NCBI RefSeq assembly: GCF_022761125.1
Contig: NZ_JAKWJR010000017.1
Coordinates: 1-49,856 of the forward strand
Length of the DNA stretch: 49,856 nucleotides
Source: Nocardioides sp. SR21
GTDB taxonomy: Bacteria > Actinomycetota > Actinomycetes > Propionibacteriales > Nocardioidaceae
Direction of reading: 5' to 3'
Under the pieces are notes generated by a model. That model did no database searches and was not told where the DNA came from. It saw only the letters and a program-made list of their open reading frames with translations. Every line of letters begins with the position of its first letter. Position 1 is the stretch's first letter. Shown here piece by piece: positions 34,205 to 42,218 of this stretch. The position numbers were made by a program, and so were the translations under genes.

Positions 34205-36337
34205 ATGCAGCCCCCCGTCGCCGACCGCCGCGCCACGACCCGCGAGATCCACGGCACCACCCGCACCGACGACTACGAGTGGCTGCGGGCCAAGGAGGCG
34301 CCCGAGGTGACGGCGTACCTCGAGGCCGAGAACGCCTACACCCAGGAGCGCACCGCCCACCTCGCGGACCTGCGGCAGACGATCTTCGACGAGATCAAGG
34401 CGCGCACCCGCGAGACCGACCTGTCAGTGCCGACACGCAACCGCGGCCACTGGTACTACGGGCGCTCCTTCGAGGGCAAGGAGTACGGCGCCAGCTGCCG
34501 CGTCCCGGTCGCGGACCCTGATGACTGGACCCCGCCGAAGCCGGCCGAGGACACCGCGCCCGACCAGCCGGCGCTGCCCGGCGAGCAGGTGCTGCTCGAC
34601 CTCGACGCGTTGGCCGAGGGCCATGAGTTCTTCTCGCTCGGCGGCTCCGCCATCTCCCCCACCGGAAACCTGCTGGCGTACTCCACCGACGTCGTGGGCG
34701 ACGAGCGCTACACGATCCGCGTGAAGGACCTCGACACCGACGCCCTGCTCGCCGACGAGATCACCGGCGCGCTCGGCGGCGCGACCTGGGACCGCGACGG
34801 CCAGGCGTTCTACTACACGACCGTCGACGAGAGCTGGCGCGCCGACAAGGTCTGGCGGCACCGGCTCGGCACCGGCCAGGACGACGACGAGCTGGTCCAC
34901 CACGAGGCGGACGGCCGCTTCTGGGTCGGCGTCGGCCGCACCCGCAGCGACCGGTTCATCGTGGTCGCGAGCGGCTCCAAGATCACCTCGGAGTACCGCT
35001 TCCTCGACGCCGACGCCCCCGACGAGGGCTTCCGCACGTTCGCCGAGCGCCGCGAGGGGCTGGAGTACTCCCTCGACCACGCCGTGATCGCCGGGGAGGA
35101 CCGCTTCCTGGTCATGCACAACCACACCGGCGCGGACTTCGAGCTCGCGACCGCCCCGATCGCGCCCACCCCGGCCGAGGGCTGGGAGCCACTGGTGGCG
35201 CACGACCCCGCCGTACGCCTCGAGGACGTCGACGCGTTCGCGGGCCACCTGGTCCTGCACCAGCGCAGCGACGGGCTCACCCAGCTGCGGATCCTGGAGC
35301 TGGGCGACTCCGGCGTGACCGACGACTACCTCGTGGAGTTCGACCACGAGGTCTACACGGTCGGGTCGGCGGGCAACCCGGGCTTCCACCAGCCGGTGGT
35401 CCGGCTCGGCTACACGACGATGGCGGTCCCGTCGTCGGTCTACGACTACGACGTCCGCACCCGCGAGCTGACGTTGCTGCGGCGCGCCCCCGTGCTCGGC
35501 GGCTACGACCCCGACGACTACGAGGAGCACCGGCTCTGGGCGACCGCCGAGGACGGCGAGCGGGTGCCGATCTCGATCGTCGCCAGGCGCGGCGCCCGCG
35601 AGGGCGTCGGCGGCGGCTCGGGACCGGTGCCGACGCTGCTCTACGGGTACGGCGCGTACGAGGCGTCGATGGACCCGTACTTCTCCATCGCCCGCCTCTC
35701 CCTGCTCGACCGGGGCGCCGCGTTCGCGATCGCGCACGTGCGCGGCGGCGGCGAGATGGGCCGCCGGTGGTACGACGGCGGCAAGCTGTTCCACAAGCAG
35801 AACTCCTTCTCCGACTTCATCGCCTGCGCGCGCCACCTCGTCGACACCGGCTGGACGACGCCGGACGTGCTGGTCGCCGAGGGCGCCAGCGCCGGCGGGC
35901 TGCTGATGGGCGCGGTGGTCAACCAGGCGCCCGAGCTGTTCGCGGGCGTGGTCGCGGGCGTGCCGTTCGTCGATGCGCTCACCACGATGCTCGACGCGAC
36001 GCTGCCGCTGACCGTCACGGAGTACGACGAGTGGGGCAACCCGGAGGCGGACCGGGAGGTGTACGAGTACATGGCGGCGTACGCGCCGTACGACAACGTC
36101 GCGGCCGTCGACTACCCGCCGATCCTGGCCGAGACCTCGCTGAACGACACCCGGGTGCTGTACGTCGAGCCCGCGAAGTGGATCGCCCGGCTGCGGGCCA
36201 CCGCGACCGGTCGGCAGGACTTCCTGCTGCGCACCGAGATGGCGGCCGGGCACGGCGGCGTCTCGGGGCGGTACAAGTCGTGGCACGACCGCGCGTTCGC
36301 GCTCGCCTGGATGCTCGACCGCTTCGGTCTGTCCTAG
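34205..36337 (+). CDS. S9 prolyl-oligopeptidase-family peptidase (oligopeptidase B-like)
   Basis: 710 residues. An N-terminal beta-propeller (REIHGTTRTDDYEWLRAKEAP, SPTGNLLAYSTD, and so on) is followed by an alpha/beta-hydrolase domain. The nucleophile elbow is GASAGG near residue 562, the acid lies in SLNDTRVLYVEPAKW near 650, and the histidine in GHGGVSGRYKSW near 683. Oligopeptidase B (PtrB) cleaves peptides after basic residues. Predicted cytoplasmic, no signal peptide. Divergent from pxpA and followed by the sigma factor gene, 180 bp away. Confidence 0.93.
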   Translation: MQPPVADRRATTREIHGTTRTDDYEWLRAKEAPEVTAYLEAENAYTQERTAHLADLRQTIFDEIKARTRETDLSVPTRNRGHWYYGRSFEGKEYGASCRVPVADPDDWTPPKPAEDTAPDQPALPGEQVLLDLDALAEGHEFFSLGGSAISPTGNLLAYSTDVVGDERYTIRVKDLDTDALLADEITGALGGATWDRDGQAFYYTTVDESWRADKVWRHRLGTGQDDDELVHHEADGRFWVGVGRTRSDRFIVVASGSKITSEYRFLDADAPDEGFRTFAERREGLEYSLDHAVIAGEDRFLVMHNHTGADFELATAPIAPTPAEGWEPLVAHDPAVRLEDVDAFAGHLVLHQRSDGLTQLRILELGDSGVTDDYLVEFDHEVYTVGSAGNPGFHQPVVRLGYTTMAVPSSVYDYDVRTRELTLLRRAPVLGGYDPDDYEEHRLWATAEDGERVPISIVARRGAREGVGGGSGPVPTLLYGYGAYEASMDPYFSIARLSLLDRGAAFAIAHVRGGGEMGRRWYDGGKLFHKQNSFSDFIACARHLVDTGWTTPDVLVAEGASAGGLLMGAVVNQAPELFAGVVAGVPFVDALTTMLDATLPLTVTEYDEWGNPEADREVYEYMAAYAPYDNVAAVDYPPILAETSLNDTRVLYVEPAKWIARLRATATGRQDFLLRTEMAAGHGGVSGRYKSWHDRAFALAWMLDRFGLS

Positions 36338-36415
36338 ACCAAACCCTGAGAAGTCCCTGAGAGTCCGTCTCAGACGCAACTCCGGGAACCCCTCGCACGT
36401 CCTTCCAGACAAGAA

Positions 36416-36462
36416 GTTCAACGTTTGACAAGGGAATCCACCGGACACCTTGGACGTTGAAC
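36416..36462. promoter_or_regulatory. Nine-base inverted repeat and TTGACA in the sigma-factor promoter region
   Basis: GTTCAACGT at 36416-36424 and ACGTTGAAC at 36454-36462 are perfect inverted repeats 29 bp apart, enclosing TTGACA (36425-36430). I cannot find a convincing -10 at the right distance. It may be an operator or a stem at the 5' end of the transcript. Confidence 0.4.
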
Positions 36463-36517
36463 AGCACGTGTGGGGGGCGCAAGGGCGCCAGCCACCGACG
36501 AGAAGGAGGGGCGTCCC

Positions 36518-37471
36518 ATGGCAACACGTACTGCAACCGGCACGCGCGAGATCGAGGGCCGCGACAGCGTCGGCCTGTACCTCGACGAGATCGCCCGGAA
36601 TCCCCTCCTCGACGCCGCCTCCGAGGTGGAGCTCTCCAAGACGATCGAGGCCGGCCTGATGGCCGAGCACCTCCTCGCCGAGGGCCGCGTCGGCCGCAAG
36701 AAGGGCGGCGCCCCGATGTCGGCCACCCAGGAGGAGCTGGAGTGGCTGGCCGAGGAGGGTCGCAAGGCGACCACCACGTTCATCAACGCCAACCTGCGCC
36801 TGGTCGTCTCGATCGCGCGCAAGTACGGCCGCGCCCAGATGCCGATGCTCGACCTGATCCAGGAGGGCAACACCGGCCTGATCCGGGCGGTCGAGAAGTT
36901 CGACTACACCAAGGGCTACAAGTTCTCGACGTACGCCACGTGGTGGGTCCGCCAGGCCATCACCCGCGGCATCGCGCAGCAGGCCCGCGTGGTGCGGCTG
37001 CCCGTGCACGTCGTCGAGGAGCTCAACCAGGTCGGCGGCGCGCGTCGTACGCTCGAGCGCCAGCTCGGCCGTGAGCCCGACGCCGCCGAGATCGCCACCG
37101 AGCTCGGGATGGAGCTCGACCGGGTCCTCGACCTGATGGCGTGGGGCCGCGAGCACGTCTCGCTGGACTCCCCCGTCGACGAGGACGGCGGCACCTCGCT
37201 GGGCGACCTGATGGCCCAGGAGACCGCACCCGGCCCGGACCTCACCGTCCTCGACGTGGAGTCGCGCGACCGGCTGAACGCGCTGGTCGGCAAGCTCGAC
37301 GAGCGGGCCGCGGACATCATCCGCTCCCGCTACGGGCTGGTCGACGGCCGGCAGCACAAGCTCGCCGACATCGGCGCCAAGCACGGCATCTCCGCCGAGC
37401 GGGTGCGTCAGCTCGAGCGGGAGGCGCTGCAGAAGCTCCGCCGCCTCGGCGACCCGGACCTGGCCGCCTAG
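36518..37471 (+). CDS. RNA polymerase sigma factor, sigma-70 group 2
   Basis: 317 residues. Region 1.2 DSVGLYLDEIARNPLL, region 2 NLRLVVSIARKYGRAQMPMLDLIQEGN and FSTYATWWVRQAI, and region 4 with an HTH (LADIGAKHGISAERVRQLEREALQKL). It lacks the long region 1.1 of the primary sigma factor, so it is a non-essential group-2 (SigB/HrdB-like) factor for alternative growth or stress states. GGAGGGG seven bases upstream supports the ATG at 36518. The stop TAG overlaps the coaE stop by 3 bases on the opposite strand. Confidence 0.93.
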   Translation: MATRTATGTREIEGRDSVGLYLDEIARNPLLDAASEVELSKTIEAGLMAEHLLAEGRVGRKKGGAPMSATQEELEWLAEEGRKATTTFINANLRLVVSIARKYGRAQMPMLDLIQEGNTGLIRAVEKFDYTKGYKFSTYATWWVRQAITRGIAQQARVVRLPVHVVEELNQVGGARRTLERQLGREPDAAEIATELGMELDRVLDLMAWGREHVSLDSPVDEDGGTSLGDLMAQETAPGPDLTVLDVESRDRLNALVGKLDERAADIIRSRYGLVDGRQHKLADIGAKHGISAERVRQLEREALQKLRRLGDPDLAA

Positions 37472-38052
37472 GAAACCAGCTGCTCGAAGACCTCCGTCAC
37501 ATGCTGACGGAGGTCTTCGTGCGTTCCGGTGTTATCGATGACGTACGTCGCGATCGCGCGGCGCTGCTCGCGCGTGGCCTGAGCCGCGATCCGCGCCTCG
37601 GCGTCCTCGCGCGACATGTCCCGGTCTCGCGCCAGCCGCTCCACCTGCACCTCGGCGGGCACGTCGACGACCAGCACCGCGTCGAACGTGTCCGCGCGGC
37701 CGGACTCCGCCAGCAGCGGGATGTCGTGGATGACCACGCCGTCCTCCGGGGCGCTCGCCTCGAGCTCGGCGTACCGCTCGAAGACCAGCGGGTGCACGAT
37801 CCCCTCGAGCACCTTGCGCCGGGCCTCGTCGTTGAAGACGATCTCGCCGACCTTGGCGCGGTCCATGTCGCCCTCGGCCGTCAGGATCTCCGGCCCGAAC
37901 GCCTCGACCACCTGCTCCAGCCCCGGCGTCCCCTTCGCGACCACCTCGCGCGCCAGCCGGTCGGCGTCGATCACGACCGCCCCCAGCTCGGCCAGGATCG
38001 CCGACACCGTGCTCTTGCCGGACCCGATGCCGCCCGTCAGCCCCACTCGCAT
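37468..38052 (-). CDS. coaE: Dephospho-CoA kinase
   Basis: 194 residues. Walker A GLTGGIGSGKST at residues 4-15, the DADRLAREV and IVHPLVFE blocks are typical of CoaE. It phosphorylates dephospho-CoA, the last step of CoA synthesis. The ATG at 38052 preceded by CAGGAT and seven bases fits a leaderless mRNA; an in-frame ATG at 38061 is the alternative. The C-terminal codons contain a perfect hairpin that also serves the convergent sigma gene. Confidence 0.95.
   Translation of the reverse strand: MRVGLTGGIGSGKSTVSAILAELGAVVIDADRLAREVVAKGTPGLEQVVEAFGPEILTAEGDMDRAKVGEIVFNDEARRKVLEGIVHPLVFERYAELEASAPEDGVVIHDIPLLAESGRADTFDAVLVVDVPAEVQVERLARDRDMSREDAEARIAAQATREQRRAIATYVIDNTGTHEDLRQHVTEVFEQLVS
37486..37518 (+). 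terminator. Terminator hairpin inside the 3' end of coaE
   Basis: Perfect 14-bp stem, 37486-37499 with 37505-37518, loop CATGC. It lies 14 nt past the sigma-factor stop and entirely within coaE codons on the other strand, so its sequence is constrained by both roles. Confidence 0.75.
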
Positions 38053-38075
38053 GGCGGACATCCTGCCCGATGCGG

Positions 38076-38088
38076 TATCAAACGCACC
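38076..38088 (+). promoter_or_regulatory. Leaderless -10 element of the methyltransferase gene
   Basis: TATCAA at 38076-38081 followed by seven bases and the GTG start at 38089. The region of 36 bp between the divergent coaE and methyltransferase starts must carry both promoters. Confidence 0.45.
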
Positions 38089-38892
38089 GTGACGACCTAC
38101 GCACTCGGCTCGGACGACGCCGAGCTCACCCGCCTCGAGCAGCAGTCGGCGCGGATCGCCGATCCCACGCGCATCCTGCTCCGAGCCGCCGGCATCGCGC
38201 CCGGGATGCGGGTGCTCGACCTCGGCACCGGCATCGGGGACTCGGCGGTCATCCTCGCCGAGCTCGTCGGTCCGTCCGGTTCGGTGGTCGGCCTGGACAA
38301 CGACCCCCGGATGGTGGCGACGGCGCGGGCCCGGTGCGCCGGCCACACCAACGTCTCCTTCGTCGACGGCGACGTGACCGGGGCGGTCGGCGACGGCGAG
38401 TACGACGCGGTCGTCAGCCGGCTGCTCGTGCTCCACCTGGCCGACCCGACCAGCGTGCTGCGCCGCTACCTGGCCTCGGTGCGTCCCGGCGGCCTGTTGG
38501 TCACGCTCGACTACGACACGCGGGCGGCCGGCGCCGAGCCCGCCGTACCTCTCGTGTCGGAGCTGTTCGGGCTGGTGGCGGCGGCCCTGCGCTCCGCCGG
38601 CGCGGACCCGACCATCGGCTCGCGGCTCCAGGCGATCCACGCGGATGTCGGGCTCGACGACATCGGCGCCCTGGCGATCACGCAGTACCTCCCGCCCGAC
38701 TCCCCCGTCGGCCCCGGCCTGCTCAGCGGCGTCGTCCGCTCGCTGGCACCGCGGATGGTCGCGCTCGGGCTGGCGACCGAGGCGGAGCTGGACCTGGGCA
38801 CGCTGCCCGACCGGATCTCCGCGGCGCTGCAGCGCAGCGGGTCCTTCTTCGTGCCGCCGACGCTGGCCGCGTCCTGGGGCCGGCGGCCCTGA
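38089..38892 (+). CDS. Class I SAM-dependent methyltransferase
   Basis: 267 residues. SAM-binding motif I VLDLGTGIGD at residues 42-51, an acidic residue in VVGLDNDPRM, and motif IV-like YDAVVSRLLVLHLADP. This is the Rossmann-like methyltransferase_11/25 type. The substrate is unknown. The GTG start fits the leaderless promoter just before it. Last gene before the drop in GC at about 38.9 kb. Confidence 0.88.
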   Translation: MTTYALGSDDAELTRLEQQSARIADPTRILLRAAGIAPGMRVLDLGTGIGDSAVILAELVGPSGSVVGLDNDPRMVATARARCAGHTNVSFVDGDVTGAVGDGEYDAVVSRLLVLHLADPTSVLRRYLASVRPGGLLVTLDYDTRAAGAEPAVPLVSELFGLVAAALRSAGADPTIGSRLQAIHADVGLDDIGALAITQYLPPDSPVGPGLLSGVVRSLAPRMVALGLATEAELDLGTLPDRISAALQRSGSFFVPPTLAASWGRRP

Positions 38893-39062
38893 CGACCGGC
38901 GGGAGTTGGCCGACCAGGCACTGCGCCCGGATTGGCAGGTCGAAGACGCTGCCGAGCGCCTCAGAAGGACTCACGGCGATCATGCCGCATCGCCCACAGG
39001 TCAATATCTCAGCAGGGAGGCCAGCCGGCCGATTGAACTCGGGACGTCCCTAGGAGAGGCTC

Positions 39063-39503
39063 ATGCTCACAGACGGCTGCGGCGCGAGCGACGATGATGA
39101 ACACCTGAGGCTCGGCGATCGCCCGATCGGCTCCTTCTCGCCCGATAGCTCCCGATATGTCGGGGCGCTGGGACGCGTTCTCCTCATCTGGGAACGTGCG
39201 CACGGCGTAGTCCTCACCCCCGCAGCGCTGAAGTCGTTCCGGGATCGGCCAGAAGTTTCGGTCTTGAAGGGCGTACCGGTGGTGCCGCTGGAAGGGGCGG
39301 CATACTCCGCCGTTGCGCTCAGCCGCACCAAGACCCTGCGCCTGCGCGAATGGGTTTCGTTGATACCGGTTGAGTTGCATTCGGTCGCTCCCGTGCCTCC
39401 TCTCCCCATCGTCCAGAAGCCAGTCGCGCGGCGATCCCCGCTTACTCCAGGACCGGGAAACGTGAGCCGTGCGGAGTTCGAGCGATGGCGGAAGGATCGT
39501 TGA
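39063..39503 (+). CDS. Hypothetical protein
   Basis: 146 residues, no recognised family. The AGGAG six bases upstream of the ATG supports it as a real gene. It is soluble, with VGALGRVLLIWERAHGVVL as the most ordered stretch and a basic, Pro-rich C-terminus. Third-position GC is lower than in the flanking core genes, so it may be recently acquired. The opposite strand is also open but translates to low-complexity sequence without family pattern. Confidence 0.5.
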   Translation: MLTDGCGASDDDEHLRLGDRPIGSFSPDSSRYVGALGRVLLIWERAHGVVLTPAALKSFRDRPEVSVLKGVPVVPLEGAAYSAVALSRTKTLRLREWVSLIPVELHSVAPVPPLPIVQKPVARRSPLTPGPGNVSRAEFERWRKDR

Positions 39504-40104
39504 GCGCCCCAACCGCCGTGACAGCATGCGGGAGAGGGCCGACGCAGACGTCCAACTCCGTTATGGGTGACCGCAGCCAGGCGTGGATACTCGATCGGAC
39601 GATCGAAGGACGAGACGTACATCCCTGGGAGTTCTCGCTCCGCGGTTCTTAAGGCACGCCACGGGGCAGATCCCGGAATCTCTCGCCGGGTCAAGGGACC
39701 TTGGTCTTGGAGGCAGGGTCTTCGGACCTCGCGATGCAAGCGATGTGGGCCACGGAAGTCAGACTCGTGAGCCTCCAGGTATCGCCCAATCGCCGCCGTT
39801 CTCCGACCTCGACGGGCGCTACTCAGAGCATCGAGCAGGAACGCTGGACGGTCTTGCCGCCATAACAGAGTCAATGCAGCTGATCAGCCATCGCCCCGCA
39901 AGGAAGCACATGAACCGTATCGCCCGCATCCCGAGTCAGTTCAAATACCGCCAGGCGGACGCCAGCGTCGGTGATCGTTGGTGACAGAACCCTCCGCCAT
40001 CGCCCGATCAAGCGTCGCCGTACCACTCGCGTAAGGACTGCTGTGGACTCCAAGAGCTCGCGCAGCAGCGCGCCGGCGGTAGCAACACTGCTGGGAGCGT
40101 CGTG
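39504..40104. other. 601-bp stretch without a confident gene
   Basis: Lower GC than the core. Short frames exist on both strands, but only the minus-strand frame 39871-40179 looks protein-like and is listed separately. I see no repeat, tRNA, integrase remnant or terminator. It may be degraded coding sequence. Confidence 0.4.
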
Positions 40105-40179
40105 ATGCCGCGCCAGGATGAGGTATGCACCGTCAAGCACCGCACCATCGAGACTGAGGATCGCTGCCCCCGCAGGCAC
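39871..40179 (-). CDS. Possible small hypothetical protein (uncertain)
   Basis: 102 residues from a GTG at 40179. The stretch LSLDGAVLDGAYLILARHHDAPSSV, then GALLRELLESTA, looks like a real helix-rich protein. It conflicts with the N-terminal codons of the plus-strand gene at 40105 (75-bp overlap at the 5' ends), and no clear Shine-Dalgarno supports it. One of the two starts is probably wrong. Confidence 0.3.
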   Translation of the reverse strand: MPAGAAILSLDGAVLDGAYLILARHHDAPSSVATAGALLRELLESTAVLTRVVRRRLIGRWRRVLSPTITDAGVRLAVFELTRDAGDTVHVLPCGAMADQLH

Positions 40180-41391
40180 CCTGACGGCATCCGGGAACAG
40201 CACCGAAGGGCGCAGGAGGCCGTGGCCGCGCCGCAGCCGCGACCCGACCGCCCCACGCCGCAGGAAAACTACGACCGTAACCTGCTCAAGTTCGCCCGCG
40301 AGCAGGCCGCGATGACCGGCTTCGACCTGTCCACCTTGGATCGGCCCGAGTTCGACTGGTGGGCCAAAGCGGTCGGGCTGAGCCGTCGAGATGCCCAGTT
40401 CGTGTGGGATCACCAGCCTCGACGGAGCCGTGGGCGCGACACCCTGCCCCGACGCGATCAGGTCGGCGGAAACCGCGCGAGGGAGGCTGCCCGGCCCAAC
40501 GACGCGTGGTTAGACCGTCAGGAAGAACAGCGTCGAGCGTTCGAGGCACAGCGGGACCACCATGCCGCCGACTGGCAGGCTTACGTCATCGCGTTCCATG
40601 CGTGGGCCGACCAGCGGGGCATGACTCGCAGTGAGCGAGTGGAGGCCCTAAGCACGCAGGGTCTACCTCGCCATCTGCGCCAGGTGGTCCTACAACAACA
40701 GGCCACGGGCACCTCCGAGCCTCAGCCGCCGAAGCGACCCACCGAGCAGCCCACCCCGGCGGACATCGAATGGGCCGACCGCTGGCGGCCACGCATCAGA
40801 CGCACTGCCGGGGTAGTCGTTGCCCTGGTCTTGGCCGCCTTCCTGTTCACCGCAGTCTTGGGTGACGCCCAGGACGACCCCTCGACCTCCGAGGCCGACG
40901 GGTCCTCCGACAGTTCCACGGCGCTGAGCCCGGCGGAGAGGCGCGAGCAGCGACGAGTGCGTGCGCAGGAAGCGAAGGCTGACTGCCTTAAGGAGCGCGG
41001 GGCAGGCGCAACGATGCGCACTTGTGGCGGAGACCGGTACGTGACGTGTGACAACGCGGCACACGTGAAGTACGAGGGCTCCGGCGAGTACAAGGGAACG
41101 ACCATCGTGTGCGACGAGAACAACTTTGTGGCAGTGGCTTGGGATTCCGACGACGACCACGCATTCAAGCGAATCTGGTACGCGGGCCGCTGGATCGGTC
41201 GGGCGGTATCGCCCGGACACGGCACCCGTCAGGCGAAGCCGGCACCGAAGCCGGCACCTGAGCCGTACGTTCCCCCGGCCCCAACACCGGACTACTCCGA
41301 CGACTCGGACAGCTCGTCCGGAGACGACCTGTCCGGATACACCGGCCCTCGTTGCTACGCGCCCGGAGGAAAGACCTGGACGCCCTGCTGA
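40105..41391 (+). CDS. Hypothetical membrane-anchored protein with Cys-rich outer domain
   Basis: 428 residues. GGGAG seven bases upstream supports the ATG. About 230 residues of charged, Arg/Gln-rich cytoplasmic sequence are followed by one TM helix (TAGVVVALVLAAFLFTAVLG, about residues 233-252). Outside lie a Ser/Asp-rich spacer, a small domain with four cysteines (CLKER, TCGG, YVTCDN, IVCDEN), a Pro/Ala-rich stalk and a terminal RCYAPGGKTWTPC. No named domain recognised. The architecture suggests a surface-exposed small domain on a stalk, possibly sensing or signalling. The first 60 residues are doubtful and the start may be further in. Confidence 0.65.
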   Translation: MPRQDEVCTVKHRTIETEDRCPRRHPDGIREQHRRAQEAVAAPQPRPDRPTPQENYDRNLLKFAREQAAMTGFDLSTLDRPEFDWWAKAVGLSRRDAQFVWDHQPRRSRGRDTLPRRDQVGGNRAREAARPNDAWLDRQEEQRRAFEAQRDHHAADWQAYVIAFHAWADQRGMTRSERVEALSTQGLPRHLRQVVLQQQATGTSEPQPPKRPTEQPTPADIEWADRWRPRIRRTAGVVVALVLAAFLFTAVLGDAQDDPSTSEADGSSDSSTALSPAERREQRRVRAQEAKADCLKERGAGATMRTCGGDRYVTCDNAAHVKYEGSGEYKGTTIVCDENNFVAVAWDSDDDHAFKRIWYAGRWIGRAVSPGHGTRQAKPAPKPAPEPYVPPAPTPDYSDDSDSSSGDDLSGYTGPRCYAPGGKTWTPC

Positions 41392-41571
41392 CCCGGCTTC
41401 GACTCGACCGAGCTGCGAGGTTGGCACCCGACCACGCCGCGACGTGACGCGTCCGGCTCTTCCCCGATGATCACGCCTCCTGGCCGCGTCCTATCGCTGC
41501 GTCCAGCCCCGAACAACCTGTCTGCCGGCGGTCGCAACGCAGTGTCGGCGGCGGAAGGCATCGTTGCGCTC

Positions 41572-41861
41572 ATGATCGAGGACCGTGACTGCGCGATGTA
41601 CATCGACGGCGATGGCGTCCCGTTCTGGCTCATGGAGCTCGCCATCCGCGACGCGCGCTCAAGGTGCGCTGACGTGTCCGTCCGCGCTTACAAGACTGGA
41701 CGAACCCAGGCAACAACCGACTCATGGTCTCCTTGTGGGAGCTTGGGGTCGACCTCGTTCAAGTCAACCCACACGCCGGGCTCAGCAACGGCACTGGCAT
41801 CGCGATCGCTGTTGACGCCGTCGACACGCATCATTTCGCCGCGAGTTCGCTCGGACTGTGA
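41572..41861 (+). pseudogene. NYN-domain (PIN-like nuclease) pseudogene, frameshifted and truncated
   Basis: From the ATG at 41572 the frame reads CAMYIDGDGVPFWLMELAIRDA, the start of an NYN domain, up to RAYK near 41693. One base is then missing. Continuing in the next frame gives WTNPGNNRLMVSLWELGVDL and later GIAIAVDAVDT, the second half of the same fold, to a stop at 41859. An inserted G (AAG-GAC-TGG) would restore a YKDW junction. The typical later SGDSDF block is absent, so the gene also lost its 3' end. NYN proteins are metal-dependent RNases (LabA-like), some linked to toxins and RNA decay. Confidence 0.75.
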
Positions 41862-41905
41862 GGCGAATGCGGCGTCGTCCTGACCTCGCGGGGTACGGAC
41901 AACCC

Positions 41906-42040
41906 ATGACCACGAATCCAAACGAGCAGCCGATCGAGGACCCCGACGTCAGCCCCGGTGTCACTCCGGAGCCAGTCGATCCGACCGACCCGGGGACGGG
42001 CGACGACCCCGCTGTGAAACCTTCATCCGACCCACTCTGA
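41906..42040 (+). CDS. Small acidic Pro-rich peptide
   Basis: 44 residues from the ATG at 41906 (MTTNPNEQPIED...), almost all Pro, Asp, Thr, Glu and Gly with a repetitive DPT/DPG pattern. No signal peptide or membrane helix. Short acidic disordered peptides of this style recur in actinobacteria without known function. A weak hairpin follows the stop. Its real status as a gene is uncertain because composition alone could mislead. Confidence 0.4.
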   Translation: MTTNPNEQPIEDPDVSPGVTPEPVDPTDPGTGDDPAVKPSSDPL

Positions 42041-42045
42041 CCCGT

Positions 42046-42068
42046 GAGGCCGCCTTGGTGGGGGCCTC
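42046..42068 (+). terminator. Weak hairpin after the small acidic peptide gene
   Basis: GAGGCC (42046-42051) and GGCCTC (42063-42068), an 11-nt loop, six bases past the stop. No U-tract. Confidence 0.35.
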
Positions 42069-42218
42069 CAACCGCTGCTGGAACGGACTCTGCGGTCGCA
42101 GCACGCGACGCCGACGGGCGAGATCAGGGCATCCTTTGCTTTCGTCACGTATCCAGTGGTCGCGTCGCTGTCTCCTGACCTCTGACAGCAGCCCGAGACC
42201 CAGTCACTCGCAGAGGTG

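Noticed and set aside
34424..37384. Very long open frame (986 codons) on the minus strand
   Set aside because: It runs antisense to the S9 peptidase and sigma factor genes, whose catalytic and DNA-binding motifs are clear. Long antisense frames are common at this GC.
38893..39062. Possible remnant of an integrase or transposase after the methyltransferase gene
   Set aside because: Short charged translations gave no conserved recombinase motif in any frame.
39050..39874. 274-codon minus-strand frame opposite the gene at 39063
   Set aside because: The translation is Arg/Ser-rich and unstructured, while the plus-strand frame has a well-placed AGGAG and a more protein-like sequence.
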